From contig NZ_FLLQ01000001.1 in the NCBI RefSeq assembly GCF_900088415.1, positions 558,001 through 622,000 on the forward strand: a DNA stretch of 64,000 bases, in the 5' to 3' direction. The DNA comes from Vibrio mediterranei (GTDB lineage: Bacteria > Pseudomonadota > Gammaproteobacteria > Enterobacterales > Vibrionaceae). Positions 36,550 to 46,836 of this stretch are shown here, piece by piece; the first letter of the stretch is position 1; each line of letters starts with the position of its first letter. A program made the position numbers and the translations under genes. Under the pieces are notes generated by a model, which did no database searches, was not told the DNA's origin, and saw nothing but the letters and a program-made list of their open reading frames with translations.

Positions 36550-37554
36550 CTACAATACTGACTTTACACTGTTTCTCACCACTAGGGTTGGCTCTAACTG
36601 TACTACGTCAGGAACCTCTGTCGTTTTATCTATTTTGGCTAACAAGGTTTCAACTGCAGCTTTACCCAACCGATATTTAGGCTGGTGAATCGTTGTTAAA
36701 GCAGGCGTCATGTATTTTGCTATGTGAATATCATCATAGCCGATTATAGACAGCTCTTCGGGCACCTTTACGCCTTTGTCATGAGCGATATTTATGGCGC
36801 CCATCGCCATCATGTCATTGCACACAAATATCGAACTCGGTAATGCACCACGAGACATTAATATCTCTAGAGACTTAGCTCCACCATCACATTCAAAATC
36901 TGACTCAATAATCCAGTCGGGATTTAGTAGCAGCAAATGTTCTTTTAGGGCTTTTTTGTAGCCCTCGTAACGCATCAAAGCCTGATGGCGATTCAATGGT
37001 CCAGTGATACAACCGATTTCCCTATGCCCACATTCGATCAAGTGCTTAGTCGCTAGATAACCTCCTAGATAAGAGTTATCTTGAATTTTGTCACTTTCAA
37101 AATGGATAGGCCCCCAATCCATCACTACCACCGGTATCGTTGGATACTGGTCGAAGATATCCAGTTTCTCACCTTCTAGTGTCGAACACATAAGAATCAG
37201 CCCATCAACACGCTTTTGCAGAAGCGTATCGATAGATGCTCTCATGCGCTCAGTATCCCCTTCTGTATTGCACAGAATAAGGTTGTAGTTTTGATGATAA
37301 CAGCTACGTTCTACCCCTTTTACCACCTCACCAAAAAACGGGTTGGTTGAGGTTGTCACTAACATTCCAATTGTTCGTGTACGGTTCATTTTTAAGCTAC
37401 GAGCTAGTGCTGAGGGGGCATAGTTCAGCTCTTTCGCTGCGCTATTCACACGCTCCGAAATCTCTTCACTCACAAACCGAGTTTTATTGATGACATGACT
37501 CACTGTCGATGTGGATACGCCAGCCAGTCTTGCTATGTCCTTCATCGTTGCCAT
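36550..37554 (-). CDS. rbsR: Ribose operon repressor (LacI family)
   Basis: A 334-residue LacI-family repressor. The HTH is MATMKDIARLAGVSTSTVSHV at the N-terminus (first residues), with the hinge helix near SALARSLK, then a periplasmic-binding-like domain with MLVTTSTNPFFGEVVKGVE. It is last in the rbsDACBK-R gene order, as in E. coli. Two palindromic operators upstream of rbsD have the CGAAACG-TTTCG core that LacI-type HTHs recognise. It should release the DNA when ribose or ribose phosphate is present. A 59-base gap separates it from rbsK. Confidence 0.93.
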   Translation of the reverse strand: MATMKDIARLAGVSTSTVSHVINKTRFVSEEISERVNSAAKELNYAPSALARSLKMNRTRTIGMLVTTSTNPFFGEVVKGVERSCYHQNYNLILCNTEGDTERMRASIDTLLQKRVDGLILMCSTLEGEKLDIFDQYPTIPVVVMDWGPIHFESDKIQDNSYLGGYLATKHLIECGHREIGCITGPLNRHQALMRYEGYKKALKEHLLLLNPDWIIESDFECDGGAKSLEILMSRGALPSSIFVCNDMMAMGAINIAHDKGVKVPEELSIIGYDDIHIAKYMTPALTTIHQPKYRLGKAAVETLLAKIDKTTEVPDVVQLEPTLVVRNSVKSVL

Positions 37555-37613
37555 TGGGCAATGCTCTCCGCTACTGCTTATCCATTGTAGTCGCCTAATA
37601 TCAGCGCCTTATT

Positions 37614-38534
37614 TTAAGCTTTTTGCTCTAAAAACTCTTTTACTTCATCTAGCGAAGGAATGGAAGTCTGAGCACCAAATCGAGTCACCGAAATAGCGGC
37701 AGCAGCATGAGCAAAAACGATCGCCTCTTCAATCGATTTTCCTTCAATTAAACCAGTAACCAACGCGCCATTAAATGTATCACCCGCAGCCGTGGTGTCC
37801 GTAGCATCTACTTTAAAGCCAGGGATACGTTCTCCACGACCATTTTGACTTAACCATACACCTTTTGAACCTAGCGTAATCATGACAATTTCAATGCCTT
37901 TACGGTGAAGTTCATTCGCTGCTTCTTGTGCTGACTCATCGTCAGTGACTGTAATACCAGTAAGTACTTCCGCTTCTGTTTCGTTTGGCGTGATCACATC
38001 AACACACTCAAGCAGAGAGTCTGGTAACGCCATCGCTGGTGCGGGATTTAGGACTACGTTAGTTTTCGATTGTTTTGCCAGTTTTGCCGCATACTCTATA
38101 CCTTCAATAGGAGTCTCAAGCTGTGTCAGCAAATATTTTGCGTTTTCAATCATCGCCCTATGTGGTTCAACGCGAGCAGTAGTTAACTTTGCGTTCGCTT
38201 CTGCAGAAATACAAATACTATTCTCACCGCTTTCTGCCACTTGTATCATCGCGATACCTGTTGGGGTTCCTGGCTCCAATTGCACACCCGCGATATTGAT
38301 ACCATCAGCTTTGAATGCTTCGCGAATGTTAATGCCAAACGCATCATCGCCTACACAGGCAATAAAACCAGTATCTCCACCAAGGCGCGCCGCGGCTACA
38401 GCTTGGTTTGCACCTTTACCACCTGGAATCACTTGGTAATTCGTACCGTGCAAGGTTTCACCCGGTCTAGGGAAAGAAGGAACTTGCAGCACATGATCTG
38501 CATTCACACTACCCAATACGATGAGTTTATTCAT
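37614..38534 (-). CDS. rbsK: Ribokinase
   Basis: A 306-residue PfkB-family kinase that makes ribose-5-phosphate from ribose. The N-terminal GSVNADH motif and GGKGANQAVAAARLG, and the C-terminal catalytic DTTAAGDTFNGALV (Asp is the base) are intact. The ATG at 38534 has AAGGAAC upstream; the frame is open to 38624 without a better site. It follows rbsB after a stable hairpin. It acts in the cytoplasm after import by RbsACB. Confidence 0.94.
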   Translation of the reverse strand: MNKLIVLGSVNADHVLQVPSFPRPGETLHGTNYQVIPGGKGANQAVAAARLGGDTGFIACVGDDAFGINIREAFKADGINIAGVQLEPGTPTGIAMIQVAESGENSICISAEANAKLTTARVEPHRAMIENAKYLLTQLETPIEGIEYAAKLAKQSKTNVVLNPAPAMALPDSLLECVDVITPNETEAEVLTGITVTDDESAQEAANELHRKGIEIVMITLGSKGVWLSQNGRGERIPGFKVDATDTTAAGDTFNGALVTGLIEGKSIEEAIVFAHAAAAISVTRFGAQTSIPSLDEVKEFLEQKA

Positions 38535-38626
38535 ACATTGTTCCTTTTTACTCAAATAAATTAACTTGGGGTTGCCTTGATATGACAGGCCGAAATTAAC
38601 TTGGACGAGACAGGCTTGCTTCATTC

Positions 38627-38656
38627 AAAGCTCTCCTTTTGTTAAAGGAGAGCTTT
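38627..38656 (-). other. Intercistronic hairpin between rbsB and rbsK
   Basis: A perfect 13-bp stem (AAAGCTCTCCTTT / AAAGGAGAGCTTT) with a 4-nt loop lies 29 bases after the rbsB stop (minus strand). No T-run is present on the transcribed side, so it probably stabilises the rbsDACB mRNA and lowers rbsK-R expression. Confidence 0.65.
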
Positions 38657-38684
38657 ACTATCCTCAAGAGAGGGAGTCTGGTGA

Positions 38685-39563
38685 TTATTCAGTCACTACT
38701 TTAAGTGGTACAGGAATGTACTCTTCGACTTTTTCGCCTTTCAGTACTTTATCTGCTGTTTCAACACCTAATGCACCGATCATGTCAGGTTGCTGAGCGA
38801 TAGTTGCAGCAAGTTTGCCACGTTTAACCGCTGCCATACCGTCTTCAGTGCCATCAAAGCCAACAATCATCACGTCTTTACCAGCTGCTTCAACCGCACG
38901 AAGTGCGCCCAGTGCCATTTCATCGTTCTGTGCGAATACCGCTTGAACATCAGGGTTAGCTGCTAGAAGGTTTTCCATTACGTTCAAACCTTTAGTACGA
39001 TCAAAGTCTGCAGGTTGGCTAGCAAGGAGCTCCATTTGAGAACCTTTTACTGCGTTCATGAAGCCTTCACCACGTTCGCGAGCTGCCGACGTGCCAGCAA
39101 TACCTTCAAGTTGGATAACTTTCGCTTTCTCACCTACTTTTTCCATAATGTAGTGACCAGCCATTTCACCACCGACTACGTTATCAGACGCGATATGACT
39201 AACTACGTCGCCACGGCTTGCACCACGGTCAAGAGTGAGTACTGGGATATTAGAACGGTTAGCCATACGAATTGCGTTAGACACTGCGTCAGAATCTGTT
39301 GGGTTGATCAGAATCGCTTTGACGCCACGAACGGTTAAATCTTCAATGTTTGACAGCTCTTTGCTTGGGTCATTCTGAGAGTCCAAAACGATCAGGTTAT
39401 AACCCAAATCTTTTGCTTTTGCCTCTGCGCCTTCTTTCATGGTTACGAAGAATGGGTTGTTAAGAGTAGATACAACAATTGCCATCGTGTCCTGTGCCGA
39501 TGCCGTTGCAGACATCGAAGCAGAAAGTACCGCAGCAGAGATAAGAGTTGCTAGTTTTTTCAT
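38685..39563 (-). CDS. rbsB: Ribose-binding periplasmic protein
   Basis: A 292-residue substrate-binding protein. Signal peptide (about 1-23, ending ATASAQD), then [41 protein letters not shown], and [13 protein letters not shown], which match RbsB closely. It binds ribose in the periplasm and also serves as a chemotaxis ligand carrier in relatives. It follows rbsC by 75 bases. Confidence 0.94.
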   Translation of the reverse strand: MKKLATLISAAVLSASMSATASAQDTMAIVVSTLNNPFFVTMKEGAEAKAKDLGYNLIVLDSQNDPSKELSNIEDLTVRGVKAILINPTDSDAVSNAIRMANRSNIPVLTLDRGASRGDVVSHIASDNVVGGEMAGHYIMEKVGEKAKVIQLEGIAGTSAARERGEGFMNAVKGSQMELLASQPADFDRTKGLNVMENLLAANPDVQAVFAQNDEMALGALRAVEAAGKDVMIVGFDGTEDGMAAVKRGKLAATIAQQPDMIGALGVETADKVLKGEKVEEYIPVPLKVVTE

Positions 39564-39638
39564 CGTTTTAGTCCTTTGTGTAGGGGGCGGCTCAACTTAA
39601 TGTCGAGCCAGTTATTGTTAAATTGTGTTTACGAGTTA

Positions 39639-40619
39639 TTACTTGTTTTTGTTGTCTACCAGTACTGCCAGCAGAATTACCACTGCTTTAGCAATCATTT
39701 GGTAGTAAGAGGAAACATCTAATAGGTTCAGAGCATTGTTTAGGAAGCCAATAATAAGAGCACCGATTAAGGTTCCCATGATTCGTCCTTTACCGCCCAT
39801 CAAGCTAGTACCACCAAGAACAACGGCAGCGATAGCATCTAACTCATAGCCCATACCTGCCGTAGGTTGTGCTGATGATAAACGGGAAGTGACTATGATG
39901 CCTGCTAGTGCTGCTAACAAACCACAGATGGCGTACACACCGATTTTTACTTTGTCGACGTTAATACCAGACAAACGTGTCGCTGATTCATTGCCGCCTA
40001 GTGCGTAAACATAACGACCAAATCGTGTATGGTTAAGTAGGTACCATGCTGCAGCAAAAACAATCACCATAATCCAGACTGGTACCGGAATGCCCATAGC
40101 GTAGCCTGTACCAAACCATGCGAACGCATCAGCGGTATCAGTGAAGCCAGTTGAAATCGGACGACCATCGGTGTAAACCATAGTGACACCGCGTAACAAG
40201 GTCATCGTTACCAATGTTGCTATAAAGGCTTGCACCTTACCTTTCGCGATAATGATGCCACTGATCGCACCCAATGCAGCACCTGCAAGTAAAGCAGTAG
40301 GAACGGCAATTAATACTGGCACTTCCATGGCAATCAAACTTGCTGCAAACGCACCGCAAAGAGCTAATACCGAGCCAACACTCAAGTCGATACCCGCCGT
40401 CAAAATGACCAAGGTCATACCCACCGCGATAATAGCGTTAACAGAGGTTTGGCGTAGAATATTCAGAATATTGTCTACGGTGAAAAAGTTAGGGTTAAGG
40501 AATGACACTACGACAATCAAGAAGATCAAAGCGATCAGCGACTTCTGCTCAATTAACCACTCTTTGTTAAAAAGAGGCTTCTTTTTTTCCGTGTCAACGC
40601 TCATTGTTTTGTTGCTCAT
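39639..40619 (-). CDS. rbsC: Ribose ABC importer permease
   Basis: A 326-residue polytopic inner-membrane protein with the family signature [17 protein letters not shown] and the coupling segment [24 protein letters not shown]. It forms the homodimeric ribose channel with RbsA. Its start overlaps rbsA by four bases (ATGA), which indicates translational coupling. Confidence 0.94.
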   Translation of the reverse strand: MSNKTMSVDTEKKKPLFNKEWLIEQKSLIALIFLIVVVSFLNPNFFTVDNILNILRQTSVNAIIAVGMTLVILTAGIDLSVGSVLALCGAFAASLIAMEVPVLIAVPTALLAGAALGAISGIIIAKGKVQAFIATLVTMTLLRGVTMVYTDGRPISTGFTDTADAFAWFGTGYAMGIPVPVWIMVIVFAAAWYLLNHTRFGRYVYALGGNESATRLSGINVDKVKIGVYAICGLLAALAGIIVTSRLSSAQPTAGMGYELDAIAAVVLGGTSLMGGKGRIMGTLIGALIIGFLNNALNLLDVSSYYQMIAKAVVILLAVLVDNKNK

Positions 40620-42121
40620 GCTGCTTCCTCACTTACATTTTTGCCGACAGCGCATGCTAATAGTTTTTCTTGGTCTGCTTCGTGTGCCATAAACTCTCCG
40701 CTTATATGCCCTTCATGCATAACCAAAATGCGATCACTCATACCCAATACTTCAGGCATTTCTGATGATACGAGAATGATGCTCATACCATCTGCTTTAA
40801 ATTTGTTGATAAGCTGATAGATTTCTTTTTTCGCACCGACATCAACGCCACGAGTGGGTTCGTCCAGAATCAGAACTTTTGGTTTGGTCATCAACCCTTT
40901 GGCAATAGCTACCTTTTGCTGGTTACCACCCGATAAGTTACCGATGATCTGATCACGAGACGGTGTTTTGATGTTAAAGAGCTTAATGAAGTCCTCTACT
41001 GCAATCACTTCCTCACCATGTTGAATCTGGGCACCTTTAGACAACTGTTCGAGGGCACAAAGCGACATGTTCTCTTTAACGGATAAACCGAGTACCAAAC
41101 CGTCACCCTTACGGTCTTCGGAGATATAAGCGATACCATTTGCCAAGCCATCCTGAGGGCTGCTTGGGTTAATGGTTTTACCGTTGAGTATCACAGAGCC
41201 AGACTCTCGCTTGCGAGCACCATAAATAATCTTCATAAGCTCGGTGCGCCCTGCCCCCATAAGCCCGGAGATTCCCAGAATTTCTCCTTGGTCTAAGGTG
41301 AAGCTGACATCATTCACGCCTGGACCTGACAGGTTTTGCACTTCTAAGCTTGTTTTACCGTGAACCGCATCAATGCGAGGATATTGTTCGTCTAACTTAC
41401 GACCAACCATCATTTCAATAAGTAGGTCTTCATCGGTTTCCGCTACAGTGCGTTGACCGATGAACTTGCCATCACGCAATACCGTGATGTCGTCACAAAT
41501 CTCAAAGATTTCTTTCAAACGGTGTGAAATGTAAACTATGCCGCAACCCTGATCGCGCAGCTCATTAATGACGCTAAATAGCGACTCAGTCTCGGTGTCA
41601 GTTAATGCGTCGGTTGGTTCATCCATAATGATGACTTTTGATTCGAACGATAGTGCCTTGGCAATTTCCACCATCTGTTGCTCACCCAGACTCAACTCAC
41701 CCAATGGTGTTTTGGAGCTGTGCTTTACATTCAAACGAGCCAACAAACGATCGGCTTCGGCATACATCTCAGTCCACAGAATGCGACCAAACGCGTTCGT
41801 TTTTTCTCGACCTAGAAAGATGTTTTCCGCAATAGTAAGCTCGGGAATTAGATTTAACTCTTGGTGGATAATACTGATGCCAGCTTGCTGAGAGTCTCTT
41901 GGACCTTGGAATGCAGCTTCAGTACCTTGATAGCGCAGATCTCCAGAGTCTTTAGAATAAATACCTGTCAACACTTTCATTAACGTCGATTTACCAGCGC
42001 CATTTTCACCTAGCAAAGCCATGACTTTGCCCGGATACACATTCAAACTGGCTTTATCCAAGGCTTTGACCCCTGGGAAAGCTTTTTCAATATCGCTTAA
42101 TTGTAATATTGGTTGCAGCAT
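40616..42121 (-). CDS. rbsA: Ribose ABC importer ATPase
   Basis: A 501-residue double ATPase. The first domain has Walker [10 protein letters not shown] and signature [13 protein letters not shown]; the second has a degenerate Walker [10 protein letters not shown] and signature [14 protein letters not shown]. Such asymmetry is usual in RbsA. It follows rbsD by 33 bases in the operon. Confidence 0.94.
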   Translation of the reverse strand: MLQPILQLSDIEKAFPGVKALDKASLNVYPGKVMALLGENGAGKSTLMKVLTGIYSKDSGDLRYQGTEAAFQGPRDSQQAGISIIHQELNLIPELTIAENIFLGREKTNAFGRILWTEMYAEADRLLARLNVKHSSKTPLGELSLGEQQMVEIAKALSFESKVIIMDEPTDALTDTETESLFSVINELRDQGCGIVYISHRLKEIFEICDDITVLRDGKFIGQRTVAETDEDLLIEMMVGRKLDEQYPRIDAVHGKTSLEVQNLSGPGVNDVSFTLDQGEILGISGLMGAGRTELMKIIYGARKRESGSVILNGKTINPSSPQDGLANGIAYISEDRKGDGLVLGLSVKENMSLCALEQLSKGAQIQHGEEVIAVEDFIKLFNIKTPSRDQIIGNLSGGNQQKVAIAKGLMTKPKVLILDEPTRGVDVGAKKEIYQLINKFKADGMSIILVSSEMPEVLGMSDRILVMHEGHISGEFMAHEADQEKLLACAVGKNVSEEAA

Positions 42122-42154
42122 GTTAGTTGTCCTGTACTGTCTGTGCTTGCCGGA

Positions 42155-42574
42155 CTAAAAGACGACGCCCGCTTGAAAAATCACGTTAGCATAAGGTGTA
42201 CATTCACCTGTTCTCACTACCGCTTTTGAATCGTGTGTTCTTACTTTGAACTCTTCATGTGAAACATATGCAACTGAAATCGCTTTACCCGTTGCTTGCT
42301 TCTCTTCTTCTATCGTCGTAATCAGTGCGTCATGGAGTTCAGGGCTTACTTGTTTAAATTCCTCTGCAATTATCACACCTTCGATTTGCGCTTCTCCAAG
42401 ATAAACTTTAACCGTATCCAGGAAGGCGGGAACTCCGTGAGTTAACGCAAGATCGATGCGCTGCACGTGGTCTGCTATAGGTAACCCTGCATCACAAATA
42501 GTCACTTCATCTGTGTGACCTAATGTGGACACTAAATAGGAAAGTTCAGAGTTAATTAGAGCACTTTTTTTCAT
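42155..42574 (-). CDS. rbsD: D-ribose pyranase
   Basis: A 139-residue RbsD/FucU-family mutarotase that converts beta-pyranose to beta-furanose ribose for the kinase. The N-terminus reads MKKSALINSELSYLVSTLGHTD with the catalytic His, then ICDAGLPI and the C-terminal RTGECTPYANVI, all RbsD hallmarks. It is the first gene of the operon, with both RbsR operators upstream. Confidence 0.94.
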   Translation of the reverse strand: MKKSALINSELSYLVSTLGHTDEVTICDAGLPIADHVQRIDLALTHGVPAFLDTVKVYLGEAQIEGVIIAEEFKQVSPELHDALITTIEEEKQATGKAISVAYVSHEEFKVRTHDSKAVVRTGECTPYANVIFQAGVVF

Positions 42575-42642
42575 GTCTTATACCTGCTTCATGCGGCTTT
42601 ATCGAGACTGTATTCTGGATAAATATTTTTTGATAATTCTGT

Positions 42643-42660
42643 CATCGAAACGTTTCGATG
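42643..42660. promoter_or_regulatory. RbsR operator 1
   Basis: CATCGAAACGTTTCGATG is a perfect 18-bp palindrome with the AAACG/CGTTT centre of LacI-family operators, 69 bases upstream of the rbsD start. Confidence 0.85.
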
Positions 42661-42726
42661 ATAATCCTAGCGTAGTTAATCAAAAGATCGAGAGAGGGAA
42701 TGGGCAAGTGTGAGCCAGATCGGACT

Positions 42727-42742
42727 ATCGAAACGTTTCGAT
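42727..42742. promoter_or_regulatory. RbsR operator 2
   Basis: ATCGAAACGTTTCGAT repeats the core of operator 1 as a perfect 16-bp palindrome; centres are 83 bases apart, about eight helical turns, which suits looping by a tetramer or cooperative occlusion. Confidence 0.8.
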
Positions 42743-42803
42743 GAGTTTTCCGTGAATGGTTTCAAATTGTGACAATTGGAATTAAAAGAAGGAAATAGGC
42801 AGC

Positions 42804-44441
42804 TTAGCTACCTTGTTGCATACGAAATGAAATGTAAGGACCTGAGGCAAAATGGCAGCCAATCGTTTTTAACGACTGCAGTTGCTGTTCAGTCGTAACC
42901 CCTTCCGCAATAGTTTCGATATTAAGCACGTTAGCCAACCCAACAATCGCCTTAGCCACCTGCTCTACTGACGTATCTTGCGCAATTTCTTCTGTCAGTT
43001 GAGCACCTACTTTTAGTTTTTGGATAGGCAAAGCACGCAATTCGGAGATGGAGATATGACCCATACCAAAATCTGCGACGGTAATTTGACAGCCGAAATC
43101 AACTAATTGGTATAGCTCATCAACGCAGCGCTTTTTAGAAAGCATATCTTCAAACACTTCTAATACTAGACACTGAGGAGGTAATTTAAAGCGCTCAAGA
43201 ATTTCAATAACTTCTTGAACAAACAAACCGTGACCAAAGTTCTTCGAAGACACTTTAACGGCAACCGTTTTTAGCTCACCTACGGTTGCGTATTTACAAG
43301 CCTGCTCGATAGTAAATAGATTAAGTTTGCGAACCAACTGCGATTCTTCCGCAATAGGAATAAACTCAAAGCGATCGACGTTACCAAGAACTTTATCCAC
43401 CCACTCTAAGCGGCTCTTATAAGCAACCACCTCATTCTTATGAAGATCGATGACTGGCATAAAGCTTACTTCTAGCTTATGAAGTTCTATCGCTTCAGCA
43501 AGCCTCTGAGCTAGGGCTTTTTTACGTCCCCACTGGGTTCCCATCTCTTCGTTATAACTTACCCACATCGTTTGGCACTGTTTGGCACGATACATGGCAA
43601 GGTCAGCCTGCTTAAGAAGCAAACTTGTTGGAATGCGTTTACTTTCGTTCGTTGTAATACCAACCGCAGCCGAGCCGCGCTCGGATTTATTACCGATTTC
43701 GATGTAAGCTATGGCATCTAGTAGATTTTGGGCGACGCGCTCTGCAACGTCTACACCAGACTTGGGCAATAACACGACGAACTCATCGCCCCCTAGACGG
43801 GCAACAACTCCACCTTCCCCCACCACATTCTTAAAACGTCTGGCGACATTTTGTAGAAAGAGATCACCATAATCATGTCCTTTACTGTCGTTAATTGATT
43901 TAAATTCATTTAAATCAATTAACAGCAACGAATATGGTTCAGTTGAGTCTTGGTGCTCTACTAAGAAATTCTGAAGATGATCGAAAAAAGATGTTCTATT
44001 AGGCAAACGAGTGAGTGCGTCAAAATACGCTAAGTCACTTAGTTTTTCAGTTAAGTTTTTTTCGGAGGTTACATCTCGTTTGACCGCAATATAGAATTTT
44101 TGGCCTTGATACTCGAATGGGCTAATGTGCGCTTTTTCAACAAACAACGTACCATTCTTCTTTCTATTTATCAGCTCACCGTACCAATCCTTGCCGGAAA
44201 GAAGTTTCGACCACATATCACGGTAGGTTTTTTCGGTTGTTTTTCCAGAGCGAAGAAAATTAGGATTTTTCCCGATCACTTCTTGCTCACAGTATCCAGT
44301 AAGATTATAGAATTGTTTATTAGCGTATTTGATATGTGCGTTGACGTCAGTAATTAGGACAGCAGCAGAAGCACTTTCCAACGCTTTTTCCATCAAACCT
44401 AATGACAATTCAAAATCCGAATACTGCAACGCCAAATCCAC
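42804..44441 (-). CDS. PAS-GGDEF protein with degenerate EAL domain
   Basis: A 545-residue cyclic-di-GMP protein. A PAS domain (about 15-125, ITDVNAHIKYANKQFYNLTGY) is followed by GGDEF (about 135-300, LGGDEFVVLL intact, so diguanylate cyclase activity is plausible) and EAL (about 310-545). The EAL site is degenerate: the expected E-A-L reads K-S-R in YKSRLEW, DDFG reads ADFG, and the catalytic Lys motif is KVGAQ. Phosphodiesterase activity is therefore unlikely; it may bind c-di-GMP. No inhibitory RxxD site stands before GGDEF. The start is GTG at 44441 with no clear ribosome site; an ATG at 44393 follows AGGTTTG. Single gene. Confidence 0.87.
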   Translation of the reverse strand: MDLALQYSDFELSLGLMEKALESASAAVLITDVNAHIKYANKQFYNLTGYCEQEVIGKNPNFLRSGKTTEKTYRDMWSKLLSGKDWYGELINRKKNGTLFVEKAHISPFEYQGQKFYIAVKRDVTSEKNLTEKLSDLAYFDALTRLPNRTSFFDHLQNFLVEHQDSTEPYSLLLIDLNEFKSINDSKGHDYGDLFLQNVARRFKNVVGEGGVVARLGGDEFVVLLPKSGVDVAERVAQNLLDAIAYIEIGNKSERGSAAVGITTNESKRIPTSLLLKQADLAMYRAKQCQTMWVSYNEEMGTQWGRKKALAQRLAEAIELHKLEVSFMPVIDLHKNEVVAYKSRLEWVDKVLGNVDRFEFIPIAEESQLVRKLNLFTIEQACKYATVGELKTVAVKVSSKNFGHGLFVQEVIEILERFKLPPQCLVLEVFEDMLSKKRCVDELYQLVDFGCQITVADFGMGHISISELRALPIQKLKVGAQLTEEIAQDTSVEQVAKAIVGLANVLNIETIAEGVTTEQQLQSLKTIGCHFASGPYISFRMQQGS

Positions 44442-44606
44442 TACAAATAGAAACTTATAGAACTAACGTCGTTATGATAAATTTTTATGGAATGGACATC
44501 AAACAAAACGTCAAAAAATCGTTATCCAATCAACAATTTTTTGACGCAAAGTTAAATTACTGTTTTTGCTTTATTTTATTCTTGCGTTAAGACGCAAAAT
44601 AGGCAT

Positions 44607-45191
44607 TTATTGACTGGACCGTTGGCCATTATCGATTTCCTTAATAACCTTACAAGGATTGCCTACCGCCAAACTATTAGCCGGAATGTCCTTTGTTACC
44701 ACGCTTCCTGCACCAATAACAGCATTGTCACCAATAGTAACGCCTGGACAAACAATAACGCCGCCACCTAACCAAACATTGTGCCCAATTTTAATAGGTA
44801 GACCAAACTCCACTTCATCCTCAACTCGACCTTTAACATCCAATGGATGGCCTGCGGTATATATTTGCACATTAGGTGCAAAAAGAACATTGTCACCTAT
44901 CTCAACCACATTGACGTCTAAGATGACGCAATTGAAGTTAGCGTAAAAGTTTTTTCCAACATGAATATTTTCACCATAATCACATCGAAATGGTGGCTCC
45001 AGATATAGATTACCAGAGCGATTAGGAATTAACGCCTCTTGAGCTTGTTTCCATTCCTCTGTGTTAGGGATACTATCATTGAGTTTTTTTAGAATTTTTC
45101 GGCAGTTTACACGCGCTTGAAGCAGCTCTTCATCCCAAGCTTGATAAGCTTCACCCGCTAACATCTTTTCACGTTCAGTTTTTATAGTCAT
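44607..45191 (-). CDS. Sugar O-acetyltransferase (Maa/NodL family)
   Basis: A 194-residue hexapeptide-repeat acetyltransferase. The N-terminal MLAGEAYQAWDEEL helix is the maltose/galactoside acetyltransferase domain, and the left-handed helix includes IGDNVLFAPNVQIYTAGHPLD, with the active-site histidine, and GGGVIVCPGVTIGDNAVIGAGSVVTKDIP. It transfers acetyl from acetyl-CoA to a sugar or detoxification substrate in the cytoplasm. Single gene; the acceptor is unknown. Confidence 0.9.
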   Translation of the reverse strand: MTIKTEREKMLAGEAYQAWDEELLQARVNCRKILKKLNDSIPNTEEWKQAQEALIPNRSGNLYLEPPFRCDYGENIHVGKNFYANFNCVILDVNVVEIGDNVLFAPNVQIYTAGHPLDVKGRVEDEVEFGLPIKIGHNVWLGGGVIVCPGVTIGDNAVIGAGSVVTKDIPANSLAVGNPCKVIKEIDNGQRSSQ

Positions 45192-45365
45192 TGCTAGAAC
45201 CAGTAGAGTAATTAACTAAAATATATTGCTCTAATTGAATCTAATACACTATTTACTATGTCAACAAAACGTCAGATATAGATCAACGAAAGCAAACAAT
45301 TTCGCTGTCATCACACTTTGTAGTGAGCCTTTCAACAGTAAAAGTAACTAAATTGTGTTTCATAT

Positions 45366-46061
45366 CTAACGTCCTGAATTAAGATGATCCACGACAGCTT
45401 CTGCGGTAGCTGCAGAGCTTGCGGGGTTTTGACCCGTGATTAATTGCCCGTCTATTTCAACGTAACAACTCCAGTCATCACCCTTAAAATAGAGCCCTCC
45501 GCAATTGGTGAGTTCTTCTTCCACAAGGTATGGCACAACTTCACTCAAACCAACGGCTTGTTCTTCACTATTACTAAAACCAGTCACTCTTTTGCCCTTT
45601 ACTATCGGCTCTTCGTCATCTCCAACAACATTGATAAGGACGCCGGAGGCATGACAGACAGTCGCTACGGGCTTGCCTTGACTGAAAAAATCATCGATAA
45701 GAGAAACAGAATCTGGGTCACAGGTTAGATCCCAGAGGGGACCATGCCCACCAGGATAAAAAACAGCATCATAATCTGAGGCTTGAACTTCTACTAGTCT
45801 TAGAGTTTGAGCTAGGTGGGTTTGCGCGACTGGATCTTGCTCGAATTTGGTGGTGGACTCAGTTTGAAACTCTGGAAGTGTGCTCTTGGGGTCAATTGGA
45901 GGCTGTCCCCCCTTAGGAGAACAAAGAGTAATATGTAAGCCAGCGGCCTTAAAGACATAGTAAGGAGATGCGAATTCTTCAAGCCAAAAGCCCGTCTTCT
46001 CATTTACATCGCCAAGACGGTCATGGGATGTGATGACCATTAGTATTTTCTTTTGACTCAC
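45366..46061 (-). CDS. DJ-1/PfpI-family protein
   Basis: A 231-residue class I glutamine-amidotransferase-like protein. The nucleophile elbow reads ATVCHASGVL (Cys about 136), with the preceding PGGHGPLWDL and the acidic residue in FWLEEFASPYYVF. Members include Hsp31-type chaperones, glyoxalase III and proteases; the PGGHGP and CHASG pattern fits the glyoxalase/Hsp31 branch. Cytoplasmic. A cluster of stress genes (GST, TetR) follows, which suggests electrophile defence. Exact activity unproven. Confidence 0.87.
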   Translation of the reverse strand: MSQKKILMVITSHDRLGDVNEKTGFWLEEFASPYYVFKAAGLHITLCSPKGGQPPIDPKSTLPEFQTESTTKFEQDPVAQTHLAQTLRLVEVQASDYDAVFYPGGHGPLWDLTCDPDSVSLIDDFFSQGKPVATVCHASGVLINVVGDDEEPIVKGKRVTGFSNSEEQAVGLSEVVPYLVEEELTNCGGLYFKGDDWSCYVEIDGQLITGQNPASSAATAEAVVDHLNSGR

Positions 46062-46202
46062 TAAGAGTTCTCCTACTAGAGCTTTCTTTTAAACCTAGTG
46101 AGTTTATGAGAATTTTCAAATCCAAACACGAGATGACTAAAGGTTGGCATCCAGCCTAGAGTGATGGAAACCAACCTAAACAACCTTAACCTCGCACTTA
46201 CG

Positions 46203-46820
46203 TTAGCCTTGCACGGCAGGACGAGATGACACAACCTCAAACCAACGCTTGATATTTGGGTAAGGCTCTAACACTTCAATTTTCAGTGCATTGATAGCCA
46301 CAACAACAAATATATATGCACTAATATCAGCGATAGTATAGAGCTCTGTCGCTACATAATCGGATTGAGAGAGCTGCTTATCAAGTTTCGGTAAAAAAAT
46401 CTCCACCCGATGCTTCGCTTCTACACCCCAAGCCTCTATACAATTCTCTCGGTCTTTGTACAGCCCAGTCGTATTTCGAAACGCTTGAAATGCATTTTGA
46501 ATTCCATCGATTTCAACGATGCGATTCCACATTTCAACCTTGGCACGAGCCGCTACGCTATCTCCAAACAAATCCAAGTCGTTCGGTTGCAATTCATCAA
46601 AATACCGACTAATAGCAACGGTTTCACTTAAGAAACTACCATCATCAAGCTCTAGCAATGGCACCTTACCATTGGCACTTTTTGCCTTATAGGCGTCGCT
46701 TAAGTTGTCCCCTTCTCGAACGTTGATTTCAACTCGCTCAAACCCTGTTGCATCAATTTCACGTAAAAATAAATTGAGTCGCTTACAGCTTACTGTTGCC
46801 GCTTGTTCGTACAGTTTCAT
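46203..46820 (-). CDS. Glutathione S-transferase family protein
   Basis: A 205-residue GST. The thioredoxin-like N-terminus (about 1-78) includes VSCKRLNLFL and the glutathione-binding NGKVPLLELDDGSFLSETVAI; the helical C-terminus has DYVATELYTIADISAY with the conserved N-capping Asp. It is divergent from a TetR gene, with the two inverted TRACCGATCGTTYA boxes between them, so its expression is probably repressed by that TetR and relieved by an electrophile. Confidence 0.9.
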   Translation of the reverse strand: MKLYEQAATVSCKRLNLFLREIDATGFERVEINVREGDNLSDAYKAKSANGKVPLLELDDGSFLSETVAISRYFDELQPNDLDLFGDSVAARAKVEMWNRIVEIDGIQNAFQAFRNTTGLYKDRENCIEAWGVEAKHRVEIFLPKLDKQLSQSDYVATELYTIADISAYIFVVVAINALKIEVLEPYPNIKRWFEVVSSRPAVQG

Positions 46821-46836
46821 TACTATCCCTTTTATC

